A stretch of DNA of 64,000 nt, taken from Pirellulales bacterium (lineage in GTDB: Bacteria > Planctomycetota > Planctomycetia > Pirellulales > Lacipirellulaceae). The position numbers were made by a program, and so were the translations under genes. Below are positions 44,197 to 54,504 of this stretch, in pieces. The notes under the pieces were generated by a model. It did not search any database. It was not told the origin of the DNA and saw nothing but the letters and a program-made list of their open reading frames with translations. Position 1 is the first letter of the stretch, and every line of letters starts with the position of its first letter. The stretch is from positions 22,795 through 86,794 of the forward strand of contig JANQOF010000081.1 in assembly GCA_028279215.1 (NCBI GenBank), read 5' to 3'.

Positions 44197-47064
44197 ATGA
44201 ATAGTCAAAGCCTAAGCTACATCGAGCGGATTTACTCCGACTATTTGTCCAATGCCGAAAACGTGTCGCCTGAGTGGCGACAGTTTTTTCAGGAGAACGG
44301 GTGGCGACCGGGCACCTCCATGCCCGACTTGGACGTACACCAGAACGGCTCGGCCACTCCCACCGGCAATGGCCCACCGCCCACGCCTCAACTGCCGCCG
44401 ACCGTCAACTTGCAGCCGGCCGAACCCGAAACACGTACAAGTAGTAACGTGCCTAGGGTGGGGGGCGAGGGCCGGCCCATGCGGGGCGATGTTCAGCTCG
44501 TCGCACTGCAAGAGCGCGTCGACCAACTCATCCGCAACCATCGCGTCCGCGGACATATCATCGCGCGGCTCGACCCGCTCAAGCAGCCGCGTCCGCAACC
44601 GCCCGAACTCGACCCCGCGTACTACGGATTCACTGAAGCTGATTACGACCGAGTGTTCTCTACCCGGACTTCTTACGGCCCTCAGGAACGATCGCTCCGC
44701 GAAATTGTTGGCTGGCTCCGCAACACGTATTGCCGCTACATCGGCGCGCAGTTCATGCACATCGACGACTTGGCGGTTCGTCAATGGTTGCAAGATCGGA
44801 TGGAGTCGAACGAGAACCGCATCCACCTGCGACGCGACGAACAGCTTCGCATCCTGCGCAAACTGACCGACGCGGTGATCTTCGAGGAGTTCATCCAGAA
44901 AAAGTTCCTGGGTGCTAAGAGTTTCTCGCTCGAAGGGGCGGAGAGCCTGATTCCCCTGCTCGACATGGCCATCGAAGACGCTGGTTCTGACGGCGTTGAG
45001 GAAATTGTGCTCGCGATGGCGCACCGCGGGCGGTTGAATGTGTTGGCGAACGTAGTGGGCAAGGACCCACGGCAGATTTTTCGCGAGTTCGAGGATGTCG
45101 ACAGCGAACAGCATGTTGGGCGGGGAGACGTCAAGTACCACTTGGGGTACAGCAGCAATCGCACTACGTCCGACGGGCGTGAGGTCCACCTTTCTCTCTG
45201 TTTCAACCCGAGCCACTTGGAGTTCGTGAACACCGTGGCGATGGGCCGCATGCGGGCTAAGCAGGATCGCGCTGGCGACCGCGAACGGCGCCGCGGCCTG
45301 GCGCTGTTGATACATGGCGATGCTGCCTTTGCCGGCGAGGGAATCGTGCAAGAGACGCTCAATCTGAGCGAGCTTCCCGCTTATACGGTGGGCGGAACGA
45401 TCCATCTGATCGTAAACAACCAGATTGGCTTCACCACCACGCCGCAAGAAGGCCGGTCGAGTGTGTACTGCACCGACGTTGCCAAGCTGCTGCAGATTCC
45501 AATCTTCCACGTGAACGGCGAACACCCCGAGGCGGTTGCCCAAGTGCTGCGGCTGGCGATGGACTTCCGCTACAAGTTCCAACGCGACATCGTGATCGAC
45601 ATGTATTGTTACCGGCTGCGGGGCCACAACGAGGGCGACGAGCCGTCGTTCACCCAGCCGCTGCTGTACCATGCGATCGAACAACGCAAGAGCGTCCGCA
45701 AGGGGTATCTCGATCACTTGCTCGAACTGGGCGGAGTGAGTCGGCAGGAAGCCGAGCAAATTGCCGACGAACGCCAAGCCCACCTGGAGCGCGAGCTCGC
45801 GACCGCCCGTAGCGATAGCTTCGTGCCGCAACAGGACATGCTCAGCAAGGTTTGGAAGGGCTACCGTGGCGGCAAGGAAAGCGAAGCACCCGACATCGAC
45901 ACAAGCGTCAATCGCGAGCGGCTTTCGCAATTGCTCGAAGTGCAAACGCGAGTACCCGAGGGCTTTACCGTACATTCCAAGATCAGGCGTGGGATGGATC
46001 GCCGTGTGGAAATGGCTGACGGCGCGGTGCCGCTCGATTGGGCGGCCGCCGAGTCGCTGGCGTTTGCTTCGCTCGCCACGCAGGGCTATCCGATTCGTCT
46101 CACCGGCCAGGACGTCGAGCGCGGCACGTTCAGCCATCGCCATGCGGTGTTGCACGATTACAACAACGGCGCAACGTACATGCCATTGAATCACCTGTCG
46201 CAAGACCAGACGGTGGTGGAGATATTCAATAGCCCGCTCTCCGAAGCGGGCGTCTTGGCGTACGAGTATGGATACAGCCTGGACTCGCCCGACGCCCTGG
46301 TGGTGTGGGAAGCCCAGTTCGGCGACTTTGCGAACGCGGCCCAGGTGGTAATCGACCAGTTCATCGCAAGCGCCGAAGACAAGTGGCGGCGGTTGAGCGG
46401 CATCGTGCTGCTGCTTCCGCACGGCTTCGAAGGCCAGGGCCCCGAGCATTCCAGCGCACGGCTTGAGCGATTCCTGCTGCTGGCCGCCGAGGACAACATT
46501 CAGGTGGTGTATCCCACCACACCTGCCCAACTGTTCCACATGTTGCGCCGGCAAATGCTGCGTCACTGGCGTAAGCCGTTGATCGTGATGACACCCAAGA
46601 GCCTGTTGCGGCACCGCGATTGCGTTTCGCCGATGGATGATTTGTCGAACGGCCAGTTCGAGCGTGTGCTGGCCGACGACCAGATCCCCGACTTGAGCCA
46701 AGCCGAGCGCATCTTGCTGTGTACCGGTAAGGTGTATTTTGAGCTTTGCGATCATCGGGAACAGTTGGATTTGAAGAACGTGGCCATTCTTCGTGTCGAG
46801 CAGCTTTACCCGTTGCCGACCAAAGCACTGGAACAGGCACTGGCGGAGGTTCCCGATGGTCAGGAGGTGATTTGGGTGCAAGAAGAACCGGAAAACATGG
46901 GTGCATGGCGGTTCATGTGGACTCACTTCGGACCTAACCTGCTCGGAAAGTACCCAATGCGTGTGGCCAGCCGCCCCGCATCCGCCAGTCCCGCCACAGG
47001 GTCGCGCTCGGCTCACGTCTGGGAACAAAACAAATTGATTGCCGAAGCGCTCGGCCAAGGGTGA
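44197..47064 (+). CDS. sucA: 2-oxoglutarate dehydrogenase E1
   Basis: The thiamine-diphosphate E1 subunit of the 2-oxoglutarate dehydrogenase complex in the TCA cycle, 955 residues. The N-terminus [25 protein letters not shown] is the E2-binding tail of SucA. It has [36 protein letters not shown], and the thiamine site [19 protein letters not shown] ... [11 protein letters not shown]. The transketolase-like C-terminal domain includes [13 protein letters not shown] and [13 protein letters not shown]. It is followed by its E2 and E3 partners. Confidence 0.97.
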   Translation: MNSQSLSYIERIYSDYLSNAENVSPEWRQFFQENGWRPGTSMPDLDVHQNGSATPTGNGPPPTPQLPPTVNLQPAEPETRTSSNVPRVGGEGRPMRGDVQLVALQERVDQLIRNHRVRGHIIARLDPLKQPRPQPPELDPAYYGFTEADYDRVFSTRTSYGPQERSLREIVGWLRNTYCRYIGAQFMHIDDLAVRQWLQDRMESNENRIHLRRDEQLRILRKLTDAVIFEEFIQKKFLGAKSFSLEGAESLIPLLDMAIEDAGSDGVEEIVLAMAHRGRLNVLANVVGKDPRQIFREFEDVDSEQHVGRGDVKYHLGYSSNRTTSDGREVHLSLCFNPSHLEFVNTVAMGRMRAKQDRAGDRERRRGLALLIHGDAAFAGEGIVQETLNLSELPAYTVGGTIHLIVNNQIGFTTTPQEGRSSVYCTDVAKLLQIPIFHVNGEHPEAVAQVLRLAMDFRYKFQRDIVIDMYCYRLRGHNEGDEPSFTQPLLYHAIEQRKSVRKGYLDHLLELGGVSRQEAEQIADERQAHLERELATARSDSFVPQQDMLSKVWKGYRGGKESEAPDIDTSVNRERLSQLLEVQTRVPEGFTVHSKIRRGMDRRVEMADGAVPLDWAAAESLAFASLATQGYPIRLTGQDVERGTFSHRHAVLHDYNNGATYMPLNHLSQDQTVVEIFNSPLSEAGVLAYEYGYSLDSPDALVVWEAQFGDFANAAQVVIDQFIASAEDKWRRLSGIVLLLPHGFEGQGPEHSSARLERFLLLAAEDNIQVVYPTTPAQLFHMLRRQMLRHWRKPLIVMTPKSLLRHRDCVSPMDDLSNGQFERVLADDQIPDLSQAERILLCTGKVYFELCDHREQLDLKNVAILRVEQLYPLPTKALEQALAEVPDGQEVIWVQEEPENMGAWRFMWTHFGPNLLGKYPMRVASRPASASPATGSRSAHVWEQNKLIAEALGQG

Positions 47065-47150
47065 GTCACTGGCAAACCGCCCCTCGCCATTCACGACGTG
47101 CCACCTGCCACGCCCCCTAACCTCTCACCTCTCACCAACCGTTCAACAAC
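47065..47150 (+). repeat. C-rich spacer with tandem CCTCTCA
   Basis: The 86-base gap before sucB is pyrimidine-rich and contains two tandem 7-mers, CCTCTCA at 47121-47127 and 47128-47134. It has no ribosome site before the sucB ATG. It looks like low-complexity intergenic filler. Confidence 0.4.
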
Positions 47151-48479
47151 ATGACAAACATCGCGGGCGTCGAAATGGAGGAACTGCGCGTTCCGGAGGT
47201 TGGCGAATCGATCACTGAGGTCGTGATCGGGCAATGGCATAAGCGCGAAGGTGAATCGGTTGGGCGTGACGAGGAGATCGTGGAGCTGGAATCAGAAAAA
47301 GCGACGTTCGAAGCGCCTGCCCCAGTGGCCGGGGTGTTGGCAAAGATAGTCAAAACTGCCGGTTCTTCCGCCGAAGTGGGCGAGGTGATCGCCTACATCG
47401 ATCCCCGCGGCAAAGGTGCCACTGCCCCAGGGCCGCCGGCACGACCGAAGCAACCTCTGCCGGCTGAACCACCTGCTGCGGCGAAGCCTGCTCCGCCGGA
47501 GCCGCCCCGGGGCGCGCATCAACACTTGAGTCACCGCGACCGCCCGCTGGCCAACGATCCCGACGTCGTCGAGACCGCCCCACGAGTGATGCCAGCGGCT
47601 GCCAGGGCCTTGGGCGAACACGGCCTGTCGGCAGCCGATGTAAAGGCCACCGGACCTGGCGAGCGCCTGCTGAAAGAAGACGTTTTGCGCCACATTTCGC
47701 AAAGCCCACCACCAGCGGTAGCTCTGCAGCCTGCGCCGAGCAGCGCGCCACCGTCTCGGCCCCGATCGCAAGAGGCCGGTGATCGCGAAGAGCGTAAGCC
47801 GATGTCGCCGCTCCGCAAGCGAATCGCCCAGCGGCTGGTCGAGGCCCAGCACAACGCGGCGCTGCTCACCACGTTCAACGAAGCCGACCTCACCGAGGTC
47901 AAGCAGCTTCGCAAGGAACATGGTGAGGCCTTCCTGAAGAAACATGACGTGAAGCTTGGCTTCATGGCGTTCTTCGTTAAGGCTGTGGTCGAGGCCCTCA
48001 AGAACTGCCCCGAACTCAACGCCCGTATCGATGGTGACGACATCGTCTATCAGCGGCATTACGACATCGGTATCGCCATTGGCACCGATCGGGGCTTGGT
48101 TGTGCCGATCCTGCGCGACGCCGACAAACTTGGATTCGCGGAAATCGAGCACGCCATTACCGATTACGGTGTTCGGGCACGGGCGGGCGAGCTGAAGATC
48201 GATGAAATGCTCGGCGGCACTTTTACCATTAGCAACGGTGGTGTCTATGGTTCGCTCCTCTCCACGCCTATCGTGAACCCGCCGCAGAGTGGTGTGCTGG
48301 GCATGCACTCCATCCAAGAACGCCCCGTCGCTATCAACGGACAGGTTGTCATCCGTCCGATGATGTATCTCGCGCTAACGTACGACCACCGCATTGTCGA
48401 TGGCCGCGAGGCCGTGACTTTCCTCCGCGAAATCAAAGAGGCCATCGAAGAACCGGCGCGGATACTCATTGAGATTTGA
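47151..48479 (+). CDS. sucB: 2-oxoglutarate dehydrogenase E2 (dihydrolipoyl succinyltransferase)
   Basis: An E2 of 442 residues. The lipoyl domain is residues about 10-85; the lipoylated lysine is Lys50 in [10 protein letters not shown] (most SucB have DKV). A Pro/Ala linker follows, then the E1/E3-binding domain at about 145-180 ([25 protein letters not shown]). The catalytic core has [39 protein letters not shown] and the active-site [14 protein letters not shown]. Succinyl rather than acetyl specificity is inferred from the gene order with sucA. Confidence 0.95.
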   Translation: MTNIAGVEMEELRVPEVGESITEVVIGQWHKREGESVGRDEEIVELESEKATFEAPAPVAGVLAKIVKTAGSSAEVGEVIAYIDPRGKGATAPGPPARPKQPLPAEPPAAAKPAPPEPPRGAHQHLSHRDRPLANDPDVVETAPRVMPAAARALGEHGLSAADVKATGPGERLLKEDVLRHISQSPPPAVALQPAPSSAPPSRPRSQEAGDREERKPMSPLRKRIAQRLVEAQHNAALLTTFNEADLTEVKQLRKEHGEAFLKKHDVKLGFMAFFVKAVVEALKNCPELNARIDGDDIVYQRHYDIGIAIGTDRGLVVPILRDADKLGFAEIEHAITDYGVRARAGELKIDEMLGGTFTISNGGVYGSLLSTPIVNPPQSGVLGMHSIQERPVAINGQVVIRPMMYLALTYDHRIVDGREAVTFLREIKEAIEEPARILIEI

Positions 48480-48614
48480 CTTGTACGCGCACAGGATGAC
48501 AGGATTCGCGGGCTCAAGGAGATTCACCCGATGGTGTCTTGTGTGCTGCGTCCTCGGTATCTCCCCATGCCATAGCATCCCTGGACCCCGACTCCCGACC
48601 CCCAAATCCTCCTC
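48480..48614. repeat. Intergenic filler with a direct repeat between sucB and lpdA
   Basis: ACAGGAT occurs at 48491-48497 and 48499-48505, giving AGGATGACAGGAT, a string of the kind seen repeatedly in intergenic DNA of many environmental genomes. The rest of this 135-base gap shows no gene or terminator. Confidence 0.4.
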
Positions 48615-49994
48615 ATGCACGATCTGATTGTCATTGGAGCCGGACCAGGCGGATACGTCGCGGCGATTCGCGCTGCGCAGCTTGGCATGAATGTCGCTTG
48701 TATCGAAAAGGATCCCGCTCTCGGTGGAACGTGCTTGCGGATTGGATGCATCCCGAGCAAGGCTTTGTTGGAATCGAGCGAGCTGTACGCCGAAGCCGAG
48801 CACAGCTTCGCCACCCACGGCATCGAAATCAACAAGATGGCGCTCGATCTCGAGACGATGATGCAACGCAAGAATCGCGTGGTTGATTCGCTCACAAAGG
48901 GTATCGCGGGATTGTTTAAGAAGAACAGAATCACTCGTTACGCCGGCCTTGGCCGTTTCGCCGGCCCTGGCCAGGTGGTGGTCGACTCGCCGGAGGGCGA
49001 GCAGCCGCTCACCGCGCCGCACATCATTATCGCCACCGGCAGCAAGGTAGCGCCGCTCCGCGGCGTGACGCCCGACGGCGATCGCATCGGCACCAGCACC
49101 GAGGCGCTTTCGTACAGCAAACCGCCCGAGCATCTGGTGGTGATCGGCGCGGGTTACATTGGACTGGAACTCGGTTCGGTTTGGCGCCGGCTTGGGTCGA
49201 AGGTCACCGTGCTTGAGTACCTCGATCGCATCCTTCCCGGCACCGACGCTGAAGTTGCCGACGCGGCGCTCAAAATTTTCAAAAAACAAGGGCTTGAGTT
49301 TCAACTTGGTTGCCGTGTGACGGTGGCGGAAAGTAAGAAGAAACACGCGCGGGTGGAAATCGACGGGCACGATCCCATCGAGTGCAGTCGCGTCCTGCTC
49401 TGCACCGGTCGCGTGCCGATGACCGATGGGTTGAACCTCGAGGCGATCGGTATCCAGCTCGACCAGCGGGGTCGCATTCCCGTCACTTCCCGTTTCCAAA
49501 CGTCTGCTGCAGGCGTATATGCCATTGGCGATGTGATTGAAGGACCGATGCTCGCCCACAAGGCCGAGGAGGAAGGAGTCGCGTGCGTCGAAACCATTGC
49601 CACCGGCCACGGCCACATCGACTACGGCGCCATCCCCAGCGTCGCCTATACTCACCCCGAAATCGCCGCCGTCGGCAAGACCGAGGAGCAGCTTGCCGAG
49701 GAAGGCATCAAGTATCGCAAAGGCAAGTTCCCCTTCCTCGCTAATGGCCGCGCCAAAGCGCTTGGCCAAACCGATGGGTTCGTCAAAGTGCTGGCTGATG
49801 CGACCACCGACCGGTTGCTTGGCGTGCACATCATTGGCCCCCGCGCTGGCGACCTCATCGCCGAAGCCGCTACGGCTATGTCGTTCCACGCCAGTAGCGA
49901 AGACCTCGCCCGCGTGTGCCACGCCCACCCGACACTGCCCGAAGTGCTCAAGGAGGCCGCCATGGCGGTGACGTCCGGAGCGCTTCACTCGTAG
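48615..49994 (+). CDS. lpdA: Dihydrolipoyl dehydrogenase
   Basis: The E3 flavoprotein of 2-oxoacid dehydrogenases, 459 residues. It has an N-terminal FAD motif (LIVIGAGPGGYVAAIRAAQLG), the redox-active disulfide GGTCLRIGCIPSKALL, and the NAD motif HLVVIGAGYIGLELGSVW. It also has GVYAIGDVIEGPMLAHKAEEEGV and the C-terminal catalytic His-Glu in CHAHPTLPEVLKEAAM. All key residues are intact. Its frame begins at ATG 48615 after a short gap, so it is probably co-transcribed with sucAB, although a separate promoter cannot be excluded. Confidence 0.96.
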   Translation: MHDLIVIGAGPGGYVAAIRAAQLGMNVACIEKDPALGGTCLRIGCIPSKALLESSELYAEAEHSFATHGIEINKMALDLETMMQRKNRVVDSLTKGIAGLFKKNRITRYAGLGRFAGPGQVVVDSPEGEQPLTAPHIIIATGSKVAPLRGVTPDGDRIGTSTEALSYSKPPEHLVVIGAGYIGLELGSVWRRLGSKVTVLEYLDRILPGTDAEVADAALKIFKKQGLEFQLGCRVTVAESKKKHARVEIDGHDPIECSRVLLCTGRVPMTDGLNLEAIGIQLDQRGRIPVTSRFQTSAAGVYAIGDVIEGPMLAHKAEEEGVACVETIATGHGHIDYGAIPSVAYTHPEIAAVGKTEEQLAEEGIKYRKGKFPFLANGRAKALGQTDGFVKVLADATTDRLLGVHIIGPRAGDLIAEAATAMSFHASSEDLARVCHAHPTLPEVLKEAAMAVTSGALHS

Positions 49995-50263
49995 CGATTC
50001 ATCGTCTACATCACCACCCGCCGCTTTCTGCCCACCACCGACAATAGTCCATTCTGTCCAACCTGCCGAAAAACGATTCTAGACGACTTTATTCGCCTCG
50101 CATTGCCCCTGCCGAACTTCGTTTACCCCCTTTTTTTTGGTGTTTTTTGAATTCACAACGAGTTCCAGCCGGATCGAATTGTCCATTGCTGCGCACCCCA
50201 AGGGACAATTGATGCGGAGTGGAAAGTTGATGGCCAAGACGCCCAGAATGTGTCGAAACATAG

Positions 50264-50294
50264 CCGCGGATTGACGCCGATAAACGCTGATAGG
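50264..50294. repeat. Filler-type element with GACGCCGATAAACGCTGATA
   Basis: The element repeats GAT-like 10-base units (TGACGCCGAT then AAACGCTGAT). Strings of this wording recur in intergenic DNA of unrelated environmental bacteria. Only one copy is in the window, so its mobility cannot be shown here. Confidence 0.35.
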
Positions 50295-50397
50295 CATGGG
50301 GTTGCTATCTGAACCTTTGGACGCCTGGCGCTCGCCAGCATCCGAGAGTATCCGTGCTAATCAACTTGGCGCACTTGGCCTCTTGTAGGAATTCCGC

Positions 50398-50414
50398 TTG
50401 ATCTAGTAGATCAA
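50398..50414. promoter_or_regulatory. 17-base perfect palindrome, operator-like
   Basis: TTGATCTAGTAGATCAA has two perfect 8-base arms around one central G. It lies about 200 bases upstream of the candidate promoter at 50614-50641 and is of the size bound by dimeric repressors. No regulator gene is adjacent. Confidence 0.4.
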
Positions 50415-50613
50415 ATCCCCTGGACGATATCCACAAGGAATTTTGGCCACCTGTGTTTGGCGTTTCGCGCTAGTGCCGGTAACCGATTTCCTCTCAAGCG
50501 GCAGCATTGCATAGCCTGGATCGCAAGTCTCAGAAAACATTTGATGTTTCTGAACCAGCTTTGTAAGATCCGGCTTGTGTCGCAGACGCGGGGTCAATTG
50601 CCGCCGCCCAAAG

Positions 50614-50641
50614 TTGACTGATGCGGTACGCCAATTATCAA
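50614..50641 (+). promoter_or_regulatory. Candidate promoter of the secreted protein at 50715
   Basis: TTGACT at 50614-50619, a 16-base spacer and TATCAA at 50636-50641 form a plausible housekeeping promoter. The transcript would have a leader of about 67 bases, which includes the strong AGGAG at 50702-50706. Confidence 0.45.
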
Positions 50642-50714
50642 AATTTTCGTCTTCCTAGTCTCCTTTCCTTCGTACGGCTCTTAACAGGCCCCTGCTTCAA
50701 TAGGAGAGTTTCAG

Positions 50715-51599
50715 TTGAAATTCGTCATCGCACTTGTCTCGGTTTTTTGCCTATTCACAAGAACAAGCACTGCAGACGAATACACGTTCAAACCTGATTC
50801 CGACAGCCATGCAGTGTTTTCCATCACGCCGGTCGATAAACGGTTGCCGGATGTCTTAGGTCGTGTGTTCGCGAAGCAAATCACGGTCTTTGGAATCAAC
50901 GTGCTAGCGACAAAAGACACTCCTGATGAGAAGATGCAACATGCTGCCAATGTAATGGCGCAGTATCTAGACAATGATGGGGATGGCGAGCCCGACAACC
51001 CTCGTGTCATCCAAGCGATGAAAAAAAACAAAGCGACACTGGTAATGTTTGCAACCGAACGTGACGCAAGAGGCATCATCGAAGAGATCGAAAAAAATGG
51101 TTCCGATCTATTGAACTCCATGGCGCTTCAAGATTTGTACGGGGAAGAAACCCATCCAGGAGGTGCTTCGCGCGGTGTCTTTGACGGGGCTTATGAAGAA
51201 GTGCTCCACCTAATCACTTCAGCCGGATACGCTTCGGCCTATCCAAAGGTGTTCGGCGAGAACCCAGGCACTAAGCTCTCAGACGCCATGGATAAGGCCC
51301 GCGGGGGACGCTTTATGGAAATCCCAGAAGAGTATCCTGAACGAGCATGGTATAGCTACTACGATGACACGTGTGGATACCGATGCCAAGCATCCGAATA
51401 CATCTATTGGGGACTTACCTCTTTGCTTGGAGCCCAAGACTATCCTGGTCGAGCTGACGAGATCGCTGACGAATGGCGACTGAATACGCCGAAGAAATTC
51501 AAGAAAGGCGACCAAATGCTATACACCTTATTGACCGACAAGCAATACAACCTGCCCACGCGTCTTCCCGACGGAAAGTATCGCCCGCAACAAAAGTAA
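50715..51599 (+). CDS. Secreted protein of unknown function
   Basis: A protein of 294 residues with a signal peptide (VIALVSVFCLFTRTSTA). It starts at TTG 50715, fixed by AGGAG eight bases upstream. The N-terminal half has a calcium-loop-like YLDNDGDGEPDNP. The centre has DGAYEEVLHLITSAGYASAYP, and the C-terminal half has YYDDTCGYRCQASEYIYWGLTSLLGAQDYPG with two cysteines three residues apart. EEVLH is one residue away from the metallopeptidase motif HExxH, but the first position is Glu, so a peptidase is only a guess. Codon use is more AT-rich than the neighbours, which may mark a transferred gene. Confidence 0.78.
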   Translation: MKFVIALVSVFCLFTRTSTADEYTFKPDSDSHAVFSITPVDKRLPDVLGRVFAKQITVFGINVLATKDTPDEKMQHAANVMAQYLDNDGDGEPDNPRVIQAMKKNKATLVMFATERDARGIIEEIEKNGSDLLNSMALQDLYGEETHPGGASRGVFDGAYEEVLHLITSAGYASAYPKVFGENPGTKLSDAMDKARGGRFMEIPEEYPERAWYSYYDDTCGYRCQASEYIYWGLTSLLGAQDYPGRADEIADEWRLNTPKKFKKGDQMLYTLLTDKQYNLPTRLPDGKYRPQQK

Positions 51600-51677
51600 C
51601 CCATTGACTGCACGCGAACGATTGCACCAACGCCAAGTAGACTCGAATTCATCGACTTTTGCACATTCCAATCAGGC

Positions 51678-54500
51678 TCACCCCAGCCGCAACCCACTCG
51701 GCAGCGCCTCCCCAAACACCTGACTCCGCTCTTCGTCGTCCAGCGTGCCAACTTCTCGTACGAGGTCGATCAAGTGCGGCGCGGCGGCGTGGGTTTCGAG
51801 CCACGTGGCGACTTGCTCGCGCTTGGATTGTTCGAGGTCGCGGTGGCGGTCGCCCGTGGCTCGGGCTAGTTGCATGGCGGCCAGGTATTCGATCGTGTCG
51901 CCCGAGTCGATTGCCATCACCGCGTCGACCCACTTACTGGCGCGGCTTGGTGGCACCAGCGTATTGAGCGGGCCGTACACAGGCACGCGCTGGCCCAAGC
52001 GGCCGAGGGTCCACAGCATCGCGCTGCGTGTTTTCTCAAGCTTCCGCTTGGGCAACAGTTCGACGACGGCATTTCCTAGCTCAATTTTGACGGGCACCGG
52101 CAATAGCTCGAGCGAACCCAAAAGTCGCCACACTTCAGGCGACTGCGTGGGGTCGAGCGCCGCGGCAATCGACACCGCCTTGCCGCCAGCAAAACGTCGA
52201 TGGAGCGCGCGGGTGGCAGCGAGGAGCGGTTCGGCAATGGTGAGTTGCTGCCCACGCGACAATCCACCTGCAATGCGCCGCCAAAGGATCAGCGCCTCGG
52301 CCTGCGAGGAGGCATGGGCAATGCGATTACGCACCGTGCGCCAGGTTTGATCGACGCGCCAATCATCCACGGCAAACCCATATCCGGGCCGAAGTGCGTA
52401 GCCGACCAGGTTGAGCCAGCGGGCTTCGTGCTGCGGGCTTCGCCGACGGCCCGCTTCATGCTCTAGCAACAGTTCCCACAGCCGCCGCAGCACCGACGTC
52501 GGCCATCTGTGCTTCGCGGCGTCGAGTGCGTCGCCCAACAAGCCCATCAGCTTCGAAGATTTCACGTCGCCGCCGTCGCCAAACACCGATACGATCGCCG
52601 CGCGGCAGGCCTCGAGCGCTTGCTCGTCGACGATGCCTTCGCCTTCGGCCTGTGACTCATGGGCCGCCACGTCGGTTTGCGTGGTCGAGCGAATGTCGAA
52701 CTGCAATCGCCAACTGCGGGCCGAGTCTAACTCGCGGCACGAGATTTCGAGCGAACCGATTTCCGAGAGATGCGCGTGCAACCGAACGCCGACCGATTGG
52801 GCGTCGCGCTTGCGGCCCGACTGGAGCACCGTGCGAATAGGCGGGAGTGGTGTGAGTTCGCCTTCGTCGACTTCCACCACCGTGCCAGGTGGATCGACCA
52901 ATCGCGTGCTCGACGAGTAAAGCGGAAACTCCACCGGCTCGGAAAGCTTGAGGTAAAACACCGCGTCGGGGATTTCAAAGTCCTGTCCCGCCGACGCACT
53001 GCCTGGCACCAGGCACACGGCCATTGGCTTCTCGCCTTCGACGCCAATGTAGTAACTGCGGCCCAGATTGGCAGTGATGCCAACGCCCTCGCCGCGCCGC
53101 ACCATGCCGTAGTAAGCGGCGCCACGGGCCACAGCCAAGTCGAGTCGTTCATTGTCGAGCACGATCGGTTGCCACGACGCGCCGTCAACCCCAAACCACT
53201 TCGACACGACATCGAGCAACCGTGCGCGTAGAACGGGCGACGCAAAAAAGCCGCCATTAAACAGGATGATGTCGGGACGCGCGGGATCGTGATCGGTAGC
53301 CGGCTGCTGGTCGCCAGTGGTCCGGTGCGCTTCGAGGAATGCCGCCAGGTAGCGCGTGATGCCTGCGTCGGCCGCGTAAGGCAGCCCAAAATCTTGAAAG
53401 CCCGACTGCCGGGGAGTCGGCCGAGCGTCGAGCCGAACCTCAGGAAGAAATCCGTCGACCAACAGTTGCTCGATCTCGTCGCGGGAGACTTCGGATTGCC
53501 GTCCGCCGCCGATCAGCTTCGAGCCCGTCGCCGGAAGATTCACCGTGAGCACGTCAGGCGGCGAGCTACCGAGCAGTGTCTCCTTCACTCGCCGGGCGGT
53601 GCGAACGACTACTTCCCATTGTTCCGATGGCAGCTTGCCGCCGCTGGTGAGCTTGGCTTCCAGGTGCCGAGCCAGCGCGAGGTCGAGGTTGTCGCCGCCA
53701 AGAATCAGGTGTTCGCCAACCGCGACACGATGAAACTCTATGTCGCCCGGCTGCTTGCCTTCGCGGACGCGAATGAGCGTAAAATCGGAGGTGCCGCCGC
53801 CGATATCGCAGACTAGGATCTTCTGCCCAGGTTCAACTTGGTCCCGCCAGCTTTCGCGGTGGCGATCGACCCAAGCGTAAAACGCTGCTTGCGGTTCTTC
53901 GATCAAAAGGATGCGCGGCAAGCCAGCTTGTTTGGCTGCCGCGACTGTCAGCTCGCGGGCAACTTCGTCGAACGACGCGGGTAGCGTGACCACCACGTCC
54001 TGCTCGGCGAGCGGAAACTTAGGAAACTCCGCTTGCCATGCGTCACGAAGGTGCGCGAGGTAGCGCGAAGTCACCTCGATGGGCGATAGCCGCTCGACCT
54101 CGTCGTCACCCTGCCACGGCAACAAGTCAGCGGTGCGGTCGACCCCCGCGTGGCACAGCCAACTCTTGGCCGAGGCGATCATGCGGCCGGGCTTTGCGGT
54201 GCCTTCGTCGCGGGCCAACGCGCCAACCGCCATGGTGGGGTGATCGTCCGACCACGGCAATCGCAGCGCTCCGCCGTCGGCTTCGGCCTTCGTCGCCTCG
54301 TAGTGAAACGAAGAAAGCGTTTCGTGCGACTCCACTTGATGCGCTGCCACGAGTTGCGGTACGCCAAACGTCTCGATTCGCCACTCAGTAGCAGCCGTAT
54401 CGACGTAGGCCATCGCCGAGTTGGTGGTACCCAGATCAATACCCACCACATAGCGGCTTAGGCTTGGTGCTTCGTCACGATCCTTCGCGGCAGTCGACAT
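51678..54500 (-). CDS. Hsp70 family protein with a long helical C-terminus (DUF3731-like)
   Basis: A protein of 940 residues. The N-terminal ATPase domain has YVVGIDLGTTNSAMAYVD, LPRILLIEEPQAAFYAW and ILVCDIGGGTSDFTLI, so nucleotide binding is expected. The substrate-binding beta part at about 540-660 is short and altered. About 300 residues of helical sequence follow (ARWLNLVGYALRPGYGFAVDDWRVDQTW ... LGRLGQRVPVYGPLNTLVPP), resembling DUF3731, which occurs in bacterial Hsp70 homologues unlike DnaK. I start at ATG 54500, four bases after the stop of the VKOR-DsbA gene. It is the last gene of a minus-strand run; a folding role with the thiol oxidase is plausible. Confidence 0.9.
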   Translation of the reverse strand: MSTAAKDRDEAPSLSRYVVGIDLGTTNSAMAYVDTAATEWRIETFGVPQLVAAHQVESHETLSSFHYEATKAEADGGALRLPWSDDHPTMAVGALARDEGTAKPGRMIASAKSWLCHAGVDRTADLLPWQGDDEVERLSPIEVTSRYLAHLRDAWQAEFPKFPLAEQDVVVTLPASFDEVARELTVAAAKQAGLPRILLIEEPQAAFYAWVDRHRESWRDQVEPGQKILVCDIGGGTSDFTLIRVREGKQPGDIEFHRVAVGEHLILGGDNLDLALARHLEAKLTSGGKLPSEQWEVVVRTARRVKETLLGSSPPDVLTVNLPATGSKLIGGGRQSEVSRDEIEQLLVDGFLPEVRLDARPTPRQSGFQDFGLPYAADAGITRYLAAFLEAHRTTGDQQPATDHDPARPDIILFNGGFFASPVLRARLLDVVSKWFGVDGASWQPIVLDNERLDLAVARGAAYYGMVRRGEGVGITANLGRSYYIGVEGEKPMAVCLVPGSASAGQDFEIPDAVFYLKLSEPVEFPLYSSSTRLVDPPGTVVEVDEGELTPLPPIRTVLQSGRKRDAQSVGVRLHAHLSEIGSLEISCRELDSARSWRLQFDIRSTTQTDVAAHESQAEGEGIVDEQALEACRAAIVSVFGDGGDVKSSKLMGLLGDALDAAKHRWPTSVLRRLWELLLEHEAGRRRSPQHEARWLNLVGYALRPGYGFAVDDWRVDQTWRTVRNRIAHASSQAEALILWRRIAGGLSRGQQLTIAEPLLAATRALHRRFAGGKAVSIAAALDPTQSPEVWRLLGSLELLPVPVKIELGNAVVELLPKRKLEKTRSAMLWTLGRLGQRVPVYGPLNTLVPPSRASKWVDAVMAIDSGDTIEYLAAMQLARATGDRHRDLEQSKREQVATWLETHAAAPHLIDLVREVGTLDDEERSQVFGEALPSGLRLG

Positions 54501-54504
54501 CCGT

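Larger units (their letters stand above)
49995..50714. other. 720-base AT-richer intergenic region, no gene
   Basis: Base composition is visibly more AT-rich than the flanks. It contains long T-runs (50131-50147), a filler-like element at 50264-50294 (CGGATTGACGCCGATAAACG and on), a 17-base palindrome at 50398-50414 and a promoter-like pair at 50614-50641. A 72-residue minus-strand frame at 50079-50297 crosses the filler element and shows no motif, so I do not accept it. It may be a transferred or decayed segment. Confidence 0.6.

Noticed and set aside
44212..47094. Minus-strand open frame of 960 residues opposite sucA
   Set aside because: It mirrors sucA codons throughout, is rich in His, Arg and Gln, and has no motif, while sucA carries all catalytic residues. 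It is a shadow of GC-rich coding DNA.
48375..49988. Minus-strand open frame of 537 residues opposite lpdA
   Set aside because: Same reason: lpdA is intact and the reverse frame has no recognisable fold or ribosome site.
50079..50297. 72-residue minus-strand frame in the AT-rich gap
   Set aside because: It runs over a filler-type element and a T-run; no motif, no ribosome site.
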